Source: Candidatus Bathyarchaeota archaeon (GTDB lineage: Archaea; Thermoproteota; Bathyarchaeia; Bathyarchaeales; Bathycorpusculaceae). Taken from it: DNA of 9,684 bases. The DNA is taken from NCBI GenBank assembly GCA_030589055.1, contig JAUUWK010000034.1, positions 1 through 9,684 on the forward strand, in the 5' to 3' direction. Each line of letters opens with the position of its first letter. The first letter of the stretch is position 1. A model generated the notes under the pieces. It was given only the letters and a program-made list of their open reading frames with translations. It did not search any database and was not told where the DNA came from. Shown piece after piece: positions 1-6,199 of the stretch. The position numbers were made by a program, and so were the translations under genes.

Positions 1-609
1 TCTCATCTAAAGTTCGAAGAAAATGTTGCATTAACGAAGCGTGTCGTTGATTTAGCACATCCAAAAGGAATTTCGGTTGAAGCTGAACTTGGGAGACTTG
101 CTGGCGTAGAAGAATCAACCGTTGAGGAGAAAGAAGCCGTTTTGACTGATCCTGACGCGGCTAAAGATTTTGTTGAACGAACTGGTGTCCATGCACTTGC
201 AGTTGCAATAGGAACCTCGCATGGAGCATACAAATTCAAAGGCGAACCTAAACTTGACTTTGAAAGGTTAAGGCTAATCCACGAAAAAATTAGCACCCTA
301 CTCGTTTTACATGGTGCTTCGAGCGTTCCATCATGGATCATTGAAAAAGCCGTCAAATATGGAGCCGAGTTAGGCGGAGCAAGGGGCATTCCAGAAGAGC
401 ACATACGAAAGGCCATTTCCCTAGGAATAACAAAAATAAACATCGACACAGATCTGCGACTTGCTTTCACCGGAACCATACGTGAATTTCTAGTTGAATC
501 ACCCAAAATATTTGACCCTAGGAAAATTTTAGGTTCAGCCAAAGAAGCCATGAAAGAGGTTGTTAAAAGTAAAATGCGCTTATTCGGAAGCGCTGGAAAA
601 GGACTCTAA
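1..609 (+). CDS. fba: Class II fructose-1,6-bisphosphate aldolase, 3' part (cut by window start)
   Basis: This is a zinc-dependent aldolase that cleaves fructose 1,6-bisphosphate to DHAP and glyceraldehyde 3-phosphate, or runs in reverse. The frame is open from base 1, so the N-terminal part, with the first zinc histidine and catalytic Asp, lies outside the window. The 202 residues present start at SHLKFEEN. They hold family hallmarks: EAELG (Glu29, metal ligand region), GTSHGAYKF (His74, zinc ligand), LHGASS (His104, zinc ligand) and NIDTDLR (147-153, phosphate binding), ending in an LFGSAGK tail typical of the Bacillus FbaA-like subgroup. The usual LHGASG/LHGGSG is LHGASS here. The PPi-type phosphofructokinase follows after 14 bp, so the two probably form an operon for consecutive glycolytic/gluconeogenic steps. 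Many archaea use a class I aldolase or a bifunctional FBP aldolase/phosphatase instead, so a class II enzyme is notable. A tagatose-bisphosphate aldolase is possible but less likely beside pfk. Confidence 0.93.
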   Translation, partial: SHLKFEENVALTKRVVDLAHPKGISVEAELGRLAGVEESTVEEKEAVLTDPDAAKDFVERTGVHALAVAIGTSHGAYKFKGEPKLDFERLRLIHEKISTLLVLHGASSVPSWIIEKAVKYGAELGGARGIPEEHIRKAISLGITKINIDTDLRLAFTGTIREFLVESPKIFDPRKILGSAKEAMKEVVKSKMRLFGSAGKGL

Positions 610-614
610 GGTGA
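608..614 (+). promoter_or_regulatory. Ribosome binding site of the PPi-type phosphofructokinase gene
   Basis: AAGGTGA lies 9 nt before the ATG at 624 and overlaps the aldolase stop codon (607-609). It supports the chosen start and translation of both genes from one mRNA. Confidence 0.65.
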
Positions 615-623
615 AAAGATCAA

Positions 624-1652
624 ATGAAAGTTGGAATACTAAGCGGAGGCGGAGATGCTCCAGGAATCAACGCTGTCATCCGAGCGGTTGTTAGAAAAGG
701 AATTCAGCATTATGGCTATGAAATTGTTGGTATAAGGGATGGATGGCGTGGGCTGCTCGAAGGCGAATTTCTGCCATTAGATTTGAAGGCTGCGTCCGGG
801 ATTCTTCCACGCGGAGGCTCTATTTTAGGCACTTCGAGGACAAACCCCTTCAAAAATGAAAAAGGAGGGGAAAAAATACTGAGAAATGCCGAAAAAGCTG
901 GCATAGGGGCCGTTGTTGTTATTGGCGGAGAAGACACTTTGGGCGTAGCCTACAGAATGAGCGAACTTGGGCTCAAATGCGGTGGCGTTCCCAAAACAAT
1001 TGACAATGACTTAGCTGGCACAGACTACACCTTTGGTTTTCACACAGCAGTTGCCATTGCCACAGATGCCCTTGACAGACTTCACACAACAGCAGAAGCC
1101 CACCACAGAGTCATCATACTTGAGGTTATGGGCAGATATACAGGCTGGATTGCCCTAGAAGCTGGACTAGCGGGAGGAGCAGACGCCATATTAATCCCAG
1201 AAAAGCCTTTTGACACAGATGAAGTCTGCGAGTATATTAAGCGCAGAGAGGAAAGGGGCAGAAATTTCAGTATAATTGTTGTTGCTGAAGGAGCAAAACC
1301 GAAAGGTGGAGCAGAAATACTCTACAGTAAAAGCTTAGACGAGTTTGGACATGTCCACTTCGGCGGTGTAGGTTACTACATTGGAAAGGAAATCGAAAAA
1401 CGCATGGGCATCGAAACCCGCGTTGTGGTTTTAGGTCATCTCCAACGAGGTGGTTCTCCATCAGCTTATGATAGAATATTGGCCACAAGATATGGCATAG
1501 CAGCTATAAATCTCGTTCATGAAGGAACATTTGGATGTATGGTTGCCCTCCAAGGAAACAAAATAGTCCCTGTCCTGTTAGAAGACGTTGCTGGTAAACG
1601 AAAGACTGTTGATTTAGAGCTTTACGAAATAGCAAGCGTGTTTTTTGGTTGA
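624..1652 (+). CDS. pfp: 6-phosphofructokinase, PfkA family, predicted pyrophosphate-dependent
   Basis: It phosphorylates fructose 6-phosphate to fructose 1,6-bisphosphate; the PPi-dependent form is reversible and can also act in gluconeogenesis. The 342-residue protein aligns with E. coli PfkA almost without shift in its N-terminal half: SGGGDAPGINA (7-17), GGEDT (101-105), PKTIDND (123-129, Asp127 the catalytic base), HHR (160-162), EVMGR (167-171), AEG (221-223) and GHLQRGGSP (271-279). Position 104 is Asp and position 124 is Lys, the pair that marks PPi-dependent members; ATP enzymes carry Gly at both. An extra stretch of about 23 residues lies between AEG and the QRGG motif compared with E. 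coli, as in the longer PPi-type clade. The ATG at 624 follows a good ribosome binding site and starts directly on the first beta strand. Phosphoryl-donor choice is inferred from residues; family membership is certain. Confidence 0.94.
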   Translation: MKVGILSGGGDAPGINAVIRAVVRKGIQHYGYEIVGIRDGWRGLLEGEFLPLDLKAASGILPRGGSILGTSRTNPFKNEKGGEKILRNAEKAGIGAVVVIGGEDTLGVAYRMSELGLKCGGVPKTIDNDLAGTDYTFGFHTAVAIATDALDRLHTTAEAHHRVIILEVMGRYTGWIALEAGLAGGADAILIPEKPFDTDEVCEYIKRREERGRNFSIIVVAEGAKPKGGAEILYSKSLDEFGHVHFGGVGYYIGKEIEKRMGIETRVVVLGHLQRGGSPSAYDRILATRYGIAAINLVHEGTFGCMVALQGNKIVPVLLEDVAGKRKTVDLELYEIASVFFG

Positions 1653-1692
1653 AAAGCCAAGTAGTGTAAACCAAGTCCACGCGTTACCTAGT

Positions 1693-2655
1693 TTATGTTG
1701 CTAGTATGTTAGCCAGCCATAGCAGGTTTAAGTCTAAAGGCTTCTCGGTATTACATGATTTCTCGAGTTCTACGCTAGTTATTCTGCCCTTTTGCAGTCC
1801 AACTATTCTGTTTCCCTTTTTTTCTGACAAAAGTTCAATCGCTTTGTTTGCAAATAAGCTGGCTAGAAGCCGGCTTCTCGCTGTGGGGTTGCCGCCTCTT
1901 TGCGCATAGCCTAAAATGCTAAGCCTAACCTCTGCCCCTGTGTCTTCTTCAATCTCTTTTGCAAGTTTGCGAGTGTCTCCAATTCCTTCCGCAGCCACAA
2001 TTATGCCCGACCTCTTTCCTTTAGCACTGTTTTCCTTTATGATTTCAAGTATACTCTCTGTTTTGCATTTAACTTCTGGAACCAGAATTACTTCGGCTCC
2101 CACAGTCAATCCTACTGTTAATGCAAGAAAACCCCTTGTTCGTCCCATAACCTCAACTACGAAAATTCTTTCATGAGAAATTGCTGTATCTCGAATTTTG
2201 TCAATCTCAGTGACTGCCGTGTTTACGGCAGTATCAAAGCCTATGGTTTCATCCGTCCCAAAAACATCATTATCAATTGTCGCTGGAACTCCCACAATCA
2301 GTATGCCTGTTTCTTTGCTCAATTCTAAAGCTCCTTCAAAAGAGCCGTTACCACCAATAACTACAAGTCCATCCACATTATTCAAAGCAAGATTTTCAGC
2401 AGCTTTCCTAATTCCTTCTCTCTTTCTAAACTGTGGACATCTTGACGTACGAAGAATTGTACCGCCTAATTGTAATATTCCACCAACAGAACGCGGGGTT
2501 AAGGGCTTGAATATATTCATTAGCAAACCTTTCCAGCCTCTCTCAAAACCTAAAACTTGAAAATTCTTTGAATAAGCGATGCGCGCAACGGCTCGAATAG
2601 CAGCGTTCATCCCAGGCGCGTCTCCACCACTTGTTACAACGCCTATCCTCTTCAA
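1693..2655 (-). CDS. pfkA: 6-phosphofructokinase, PfkA family, predicted ATP-dependent
   Basis: This is a second PfkA paralogue, predicted to commit fructose 6-phosphate to glycolysis with ATP. From a TTG start at 2655 it is 320 residues, the classical bacterial PfkA length, and begins MKRIGVVTSGGDAPGMNA. Key sites are GGNGS (101-105), PATIDND (124-130, catalytic Asp128), HERI (161-164), EVMGR (168-172), AEG (222-224) and GYAQRGGNP (249-257). Position 104 is Gly and the residue before TIDND is Ala, not Lys, which points to ATP rather than PPi. Two oddities are Asn103 where E. coli has the Mg-linked Asp103, and Tyr250 where E. coli has His249 at the 6-phosphate site. The TTG start is preferred because GAGG sits 8 nt upstream and it matches the family N-terminus; an ATG at 2691 would add 12 residues. 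Its 3' end faces the other pfk, 40 bp away. Confidence 0.93.
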   Translation of the reverse strand: MKRIGVVTSGGDAPGMNAAIRAVARIAYSKNFQVLGFERGWKGLLMNIFKPLTPRSVGGILQLGGTILRTSRCPQFRKREGIRKAAENLALNNVDGLVVIGGNGSFEGALELSKETGILIVGVPATIDNDVFGTDETIGFDTAVNTAVTEIDKIRDTAISHERIFVVEVMGRTRGFLALTVGLTVGAEVILVPEVKCKTESILEIIKENSAKGKRSGIIVAAEGIGDTRKLAKEIEEDTGAEVRLSILGYAQRGGNPTARSRLLASLFANKAIELLSEKKGNRIVGLQKGRITSVELEKSCNTEKPLDLNLLWLANILAT

Positions 2656-2663
2656 TGCAGATT

Positions 2664-2667
2664 CCTC
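2664..2667 (-). promoter_or_regulatory. Ribosome binding site supporting a TTG start for pfkA
   Basis: On the minus strand GAGG is followed by 8 nt and TTG (2655-2653). No comparable purine motif precedes the upstream ATG at 2691. This decides the start in favour of TTG. Confidence 0.5.
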
Positions 2668-2710
2668 AAGTCTAAATATGATCTGGAACATATAGTATGA
2701 TGGGCTAGAG

Positions 2711-2720
2711 AAATAAATCT
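2711..2720 (-). promoter_or_regulatory. Possible TATA box of pfkA
   Basis: The minus strand reads AGATTTATTT. An archaeal TATA box centred near 2715 would place the transcript start near 2689, at the upstream ATG (2691). This leaves a leader of about 34 nt before the TTG start with its GAGG site. A leaderless ATG start at 2691 cannot be excluded. Confidence 0.35.
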
Positions 2721-2753
2721 GAGCTTTTTTTTAGCTGGAGAACATCAGTTTTT

Positions 2754-2768
2754 AGCAAAGTTTTATAG
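2754..2768 (+). promoter_or_regulatory. BRE plus TATA box of the SRP RNA gene
   Basis: A purine-rich AGCAAAG, a plausible TFB recognition element, runs directly into TTTTATAG (2761-2768). The TATA centre is about 28 bp before the predicted RNA 5' end at 2793, the expected archaeal distance. It is the clearest promoter in the window. Confidence 0.65.
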
Positions 2769-2792
2769 TTTTGAAAGACATCAAAACCTTTT

Positions 2793-3111
2793 GGCGGTGG
2801 GTCTTAGGCGGGGGGCTAGGGGTCCCTTGAACCGTAAACCCTCTATATGACGGGCTGAAAGCTGAGGCTGAGGCGACTAAGGCCGCTGAGATCCCCATTC
2901 CCGAAACAATGACTATCCGTCCCTTGGGGCTGGCGGTCATTGAGCAGCTTCCGTAGGGAAGCCGTCTTCGATGTTCACCAGGCGAACTTGGCTAGGCCCG
3001 GGAGGGAGCAACCTAAGTCTGGGCGTTCAGCGCTCAAGGGGGTGCGGGTACGAGCCTAGGGTTTGAAGGATCCAGCGGATTCTGGACGTCGAACTTCAGT
3101 GACTCACCGCC
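2793..3111 (+). ncRNA. ffs: Signal recognition particle RNA (archaeal 7S RNA)
   Basis: This is the RNA scaffold of the signal recognition particle, which binds SRP54 and SRP19 and targets membrane and secreted proteins co-translationally. Both ends define it: GGCGGTGGGTC (2793-2803) pairs with GACTCACCGCC (3101-3111) over 11 bp with one G-U, forming archaeal helix 1. The Alu-domain part shows a G-run/CCC hairpin (helix 3) followed by CCGT...ACGG (helix 4), around TGAACCGTAAACC. The S domain carries a GTTC/GAAC hairpin at 2973-2987 that may be helix 6. The helix 8 SRP54 site at 2990-3013 has CCC, tetraloop GGGA (3000-3003), GGG and AGCAACC. About 319 nt matches archaeal 7S RNAs, and base composition is much richer in G+C than the flanks. 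Its own TATA box lies upstream. I recognise this from conserved motifs, not from a covariance search. Confidence 0.92.
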
Positions 3112-3163
3112 TTTAGTTGAATTATTGAAAGCGAATGGGGACGAGATTATACAACAAGGCACA

Positions 3164-3187
3164 AGTATTGCGTGAATTTGCAATACT
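3164..3187. repeat. Perfect inverted repeat, 8-bp arms with 8-bp spacer
   Basis: AGTATTGC (3164-3171) and GCAATACT (3180-3187) are exact reverse complements separated by GTGAATTT. The right arm directly abuts a TATA-like box at 3188-3195, where a TFB element would sit. It may be an operator for a dimeric regulator of the downstream membrane genes, or a hairpin downstream of the SRP RNA. No U-run follows, so a bacterial-type terminator is unlikely. Confidence 0.55.
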
Positions 3188-3196
3188 AATTATAGG
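3187..3196 (+). promoter_or_regulatory. Possible TATA box for the small ORF and PKD-KaiC gene
   Basis: TAATTATAGG, centred near 3191, would give a transcript start near 3217. This is downstream of the TTG/ATG at 3209/3212 but upstream of the ATG at 3260, so it favours the shorter version of the small ORF. The call rests on spacing and AT content only. Confidence 0.35.
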
Positions 3197-3259
3197 TTCA
3201 AAAGATTTTTGATGTCAAATGGATTATGTTGTGTTCAGAACCAGAAGACGGTTGAATTG

Positions 3260-3397
3260 ATGCCAAAGAAGCTATGCATGTCTAGTGTTATGTTAGTTCT
3301 TGTTTTGGGTAGCTTTTTCGCTTTTCTAGTGCTCCTCCACGAATGCGGTCACCTTTGCAAACTTCTAAGGATTAGGAGAGGAGTTTACCATGTTTAG
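3260..3397 (+). CDS. Small membrane ORF with an HExGH motif
   Basis: This 45-residue ORF is of unknown function; a start at 3209 or 3212 would give 61-62 residues. After a basic start (MPKK) comes one hydrophobic helix of about 17 residues, then HECGHLCKLL and a basic end. A membrane helix running into HExGH is how the first catalytic helix of M50 site-2 proteases looks, but nothing after it encodes the rest of that family: the frame stops at 3397. It could be a genuine single-pass small protein, a decayed protease fragment or chance. It overlaps the start of the PKD-KaiC gene by 8 bp (ATGTTTAG), which is typical of translational coupling. Four cysteines are present in the 45 to 62 residues depending on start. 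The ribosome binding site is weak (GGTTGA just upstream of 3260). Confidence 0.35.
   Translation: MPKKLCMSSVMLVLVLGSFFAFLVLLHECGHLCKLLRIRRGVYHV
3375..3383 (+). promoter_or_regulatory. Strong ribosome binding site of the PKD-KaiC gene
   Basis: GGAGAGGAG is followed by 6 nt and then the ATG at 3390. It lies inside the end of the small upstream ORF and fixes the start of the large protein. Confidence 0.7.
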
Positions 3398-6197
3398 AAG
3401 AGGCAAGGCATCTTCTCTATTAACGGTGCTACTCGCCATTTTCAGCATGCAACTGTTGCTCTCGATAGAAATAGCCACTTCACAAACATTAGACTCAAAC
3501 CATCGGGCTGATTACAGTCTGTTTGGTGCAACTACTTACGTTTCTGGCATATTGACTGACTTACAGTTTGACAACAGCAGTTACATATCTTTCGGAAGTT
3601 CTTACGCGGGAACAGATGACTTAGATTTTGTAGATAATAATGAAAGCGATGTTGACTCCAGTCCTGATAGGGGAAGTCACTCGAACTTTGCTGCTCAACA
3701 GTATGGTCCAGATGGGAATTGTGACACTTTAACAGAAGTCAATACTGGGAGTAACGGGACTTTAGATCTGTACGTCGACGCTCTTGACAACGTTAGAACA
3801 GGGTGGGACCGATTGGGCGGGTCCCCTTATTTGGATACGCAGAACCACCCTATTGATCACGTCCGGCTGAGGGACGACCGGGCAGAAGACATTGGAGATT
3901 TCAGTTTTCAGAATAGTGAAAAATCATTGGAAACAATAAACTCAGTAGTTTTACGGTTGTATGCTTGGAAAGAAGATGTGGGTGATAGATTGGGAGTTTA
4001 CCTTTGGGACAGCAGTTCTTGGGATACTGCCTACACTATCACTAGAACTTCTGTTGGATGGACAGAATTTGATGTAACCGCCAGACTTGATACTTGGGCT
4101 AAAATTGATGGTGCCAAAATTTACCTTAACGGGGACACTACGGTATCTGAGAATTCTAGGCTTCTTGCAGATTGTGCTGTACTTCGGGTTGATTATGACT
4201 TGATAAATTACGAGTTAGACTTGGAAGTCCAATGGGCCAATGCAACATGTGACATGTCCAACGCGGAACTCTGCATATTTGGAGGAACAATGGGTTCAGA
4301 AAACATTTGTGTACACGTGTGGAACGGTTCAACATGGCATAATCTCTTCACCGACCTTTCAAGCGGCTGGAACAATATTTCAGTCACTAACTACCTAGTT
4401 AGCCCCACCTTCTCCATCAGGTTCAAGGGAGGAACAGAAACAGGAGACACTTCTCAGGATAGTTGGGAAATAGACTGTACGTTGCTACACACGTGGGTAG
4501 TCCCCCCTATAGCCAACTTCTCCTACATCCCTAAAAGTCCTTACACCGGCGAAACCGTGACTTTCAATGCTTCAGACAGTTATGACCCAGATGGTTACAT
4601 TGTAGATTACTGTTGGAACTTCGGCGATGGAACAAATGCGACTGGTGTGACGGTTAGCCATGCATACTCTGAAGATGGCAGCTATACAGTTAATCTTACA
4701 GTTACAGATGACGAAGGATCTTCAGTCGTAGCATCGGACGTCTTAACTATCCTAAATCGTGCTCCAGTTGCCTCGTTTGTAATCTTACCTCAACAACTAA
4801 CAACTGACGATATGATAATCTTCAATGCTACAGACAGCTATGATCCCGACGGTACGATAGTAAACTACACTTGGAATTTCGGGGACGGAAACATAACGAC
4901 AACCAGCAGCAGCGTGGTTACCCACATATATCATGAATATGGAGATCTTAATGTAACCTTGACTGTAATTGATAATGATGGCTACGATGACTCAACATCA
5001 CAAGTCATAAACGTACATGTATATGACGTTGCAATACTCAACGCCACTGTTTCTCAAGCTGAGGTTCATGTAGGCCAAGTCGTCAATATCACCGTTGCCG
5101 CTAGGAATAAGGGAACTACAACAGAATCCTTCAATGTCACTGTATTCCGTAATGAAACCCTAATTGGAACCCAACTCATCTCAGACTTAGCTCCTGACGC
5201 GGAAATGATCTTGAATTTCTACTGGAACACGACAGGCGTAACACCCAACGTCCGTTATACAATAAAAGCTGAAGCAAGCGCAGTTCCAGGGGAAACAGAT
5301 ATCGTTGATAACACGTACACTTACGGAATTGTAAAAGTCAAAAGTCAAGATCCTCCGCCGTTCGACTGGGGCCCCATTATTCCTTATCTTGCTACAGTAA
5401 GCTCGGCTGTCGTAGCTGTTATCGTAGCTATTGCAGTGAAGAAAGAGCTATTAGGTTTACTTTTGGGCGCTCTGGGAGGGCTTTCTTGGTGGAAGAAACG
5501 AAAGAAGCGAAAGGGATTTGAATTCTTCGACGAAATGACTAATGGAGGCATTCCGGATTCGTTCTCTGTTTTGATAAGTGGTGAACCTGGTTCAGGAAAA
5601 AGTATGTTGTGTCAACAGTTGACTCATATGTTTTTGGTTAGAGGGAATTCATGCATATACATCACCTATGATTCTTTCCCAGATGAAGTACGGGAAAACA
5701 TGGAAAAGCTTCATTGGAATATATCCAAATATGAAAACGAAGGAAAACTCATGTTCATCGACTCCTTTTCTTCAATTGCCAAGGTTACTAGTAAAGAAAA
5801 GTATTCGGTGGATCAACCGTTTTCATTATCTGATTTAGGGATTACAATGTCCCAAGCGACAAATGAAAGAGCTGATGTTCCCAAAGTGTTCTTGGACTCC
5901 ATAGTTCCTCTCTTAACTCATGTTGCTCCAGCAAAGGTTGTGGAGTTTCTCCAAAAACGTAGCGCGCGTATCAAAGGAGTTGAGGGCACATTCATTTTCA
6001 GCATAGGCAAAGACACAATAGAGCTAAACCTCATGAGTCGATTAGAAGAAGTTGTTGATTGCGTAATCGAATTAGAGGTAAGCAAAGGAAAAACCGTTAG
6101 AAGAATGCATATCAAGAAGATGCGAGGAAGAAAAATTAGCAGTAAATGGATTCGGTTTGAAATAGACTCTAAGAAAGGAATAGTTTTTCTCGTTTAA
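3390..6197 (+). CDS. Membrane receptor-like protein: PKD-PKD-CARDB ectodomain, membrane segment, cytoplasmic KaiC-type ATPase domain
   Basis: The protein has 935 residues. Residues 1-31 form a basic-hydrophobic signal peptide. Two beta-rich regions follow (about 145-268 and 272-368; the second has the SGWNN...FSIRF...DSWEID pattern of archaeal surface proteins). Then come PKD 1 (372-456, WNFGDG at 409) and PKD 2 (457-543, WNFGDG at 495), a CARDB-like domain (545-651), a membrane helix (663-683), a short hydrophobic stretch (687-701) and KKRKKRK (702-708). The basic block puts the C-terminus in the cytoplasm. Residues 710-935 form a KaiC/RAD55-type RecA fold: Walker A GEPGSGKS (731-738), Walker B VFLDS (Asp836) and KMRG near the end. 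Roughly twenty N-x-S/T sequons fill the ectodomain and none stands out after the helix. After beta strand 2 the family Glu-Glu pair is Asp761-Ser762, so ATP hydrolysis may be impaired. A sensor or adhesin passing a surface signal to an ATPase switch is inference. Confidence 0.9.
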   Translation: MFRRGKASSLLTVLLAIFSMQLLLSIEIATSQTLDSNHRADYSLFGATTYVSGILTDLQFDNSSYISFGSSYAGTDDLDFVDNNESDVDSSPDRGSHSNFAAQQYGPDGNCDTLTEVNTGSNGTLDLYVDALDNVRTGWDRLGGSPYLDTQNHPIDHVRLRDDRAEDIGDFSFQNSEKSLETINSVVLRLYAWKEDVGDRLGVYLWDSSSWDTAYTITRTSVGWTEFDVTARLDTWAKIDGAKIYLNGDTTVSENSRLLADCAVLRVDYDLINYELDLEVQWANATCDMSNAELCIFGGTMGSENICVHVWNGSTWHNLFTDLSSGWNNISVTNYLVSPTFSIRFKGGTETGDTSQDSWEIDCTLLHTWVVPPIANFSYIPKSPYTGETVTFNASDSYDPDGYIVDYCWNFGDGTNATGVTVSHAYSEDGSYTVNLTVTDDEGSSVVASDVLTILNRAPVASFVILPQQLTTDDMIIFNATDSYDPDGTIVNYTWNFGDGNITTTSSSVVTHIYHEYGDLNVTLTVIDNDGYDDSTSQVINVHVYDVAILNATVSQAEVHVGQVVNITVAARNKGTTTESFNVTVFRNETLIGTQLISDLAPDAEMILNFYWNTTGVTPNVRYTIKAEASAVPGETDIVDNTYTYGIVKVKSQDPPPFDWGPIIPYLATVSSAVVAVIVAIAVKKELLGLLLGALGGLSWWKKRKKRKGFEFFDEMTNGGIPDSFSVLISGEPGSGKSMLCQQLTHMFLVRGNSCIYITYDSFPDEVRENMEKLHWNISKYENEGKLMFIDSFSSIAKVTSKEKYSVDQPFSLSDLGITMSQATNERADVPKVFLDSIVPLLTHVAPAKVVEFLQKRSARIKGVEGTFIFSIGKDTIELNLMSRLEEVVDCVIELEVSKGKTVRRMHIKKMRGRKISSKWIRFEIDSKKGIVFLV

Positions 6198-6199
6198 GG

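Noticed and set aside
3..551. 182-codon minus-strand reading frame opposite the aldolase
   Set aside because: The plus frame matches class II aldolase motif by motif; the minus frame has no recognisable domain.
1706..2560. Plus-strand reading frames of 67, 86 and 120 codons
   Set aside because: They are shadows antisense to the well-conserved ATP-type pfk, rich in Ser/Pro/Thr as expected from a complementary frame.
2752..2940. 62-codon minus-strand reading frame
   Set aside because: It lies mostly within the plus-strand SRP RNA; its sequence is the complement of structural RNA and shows no protein family features.
3112..3163. Searched for a tRNA, C/D-box RNA or clear terminator after the SRP RNA
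   Set aside because: No cloverleaf, no paired C and D boxes and only a TTT after helix 1; nothing supportable.
3803..3824. Possible hairpin GGGACC ... GGTCCC in the G-rich part of the receptor gene
   Set aside because: The stem is only 6 bp, lies inside a continuous coding frame and has no U-run; likely composition.
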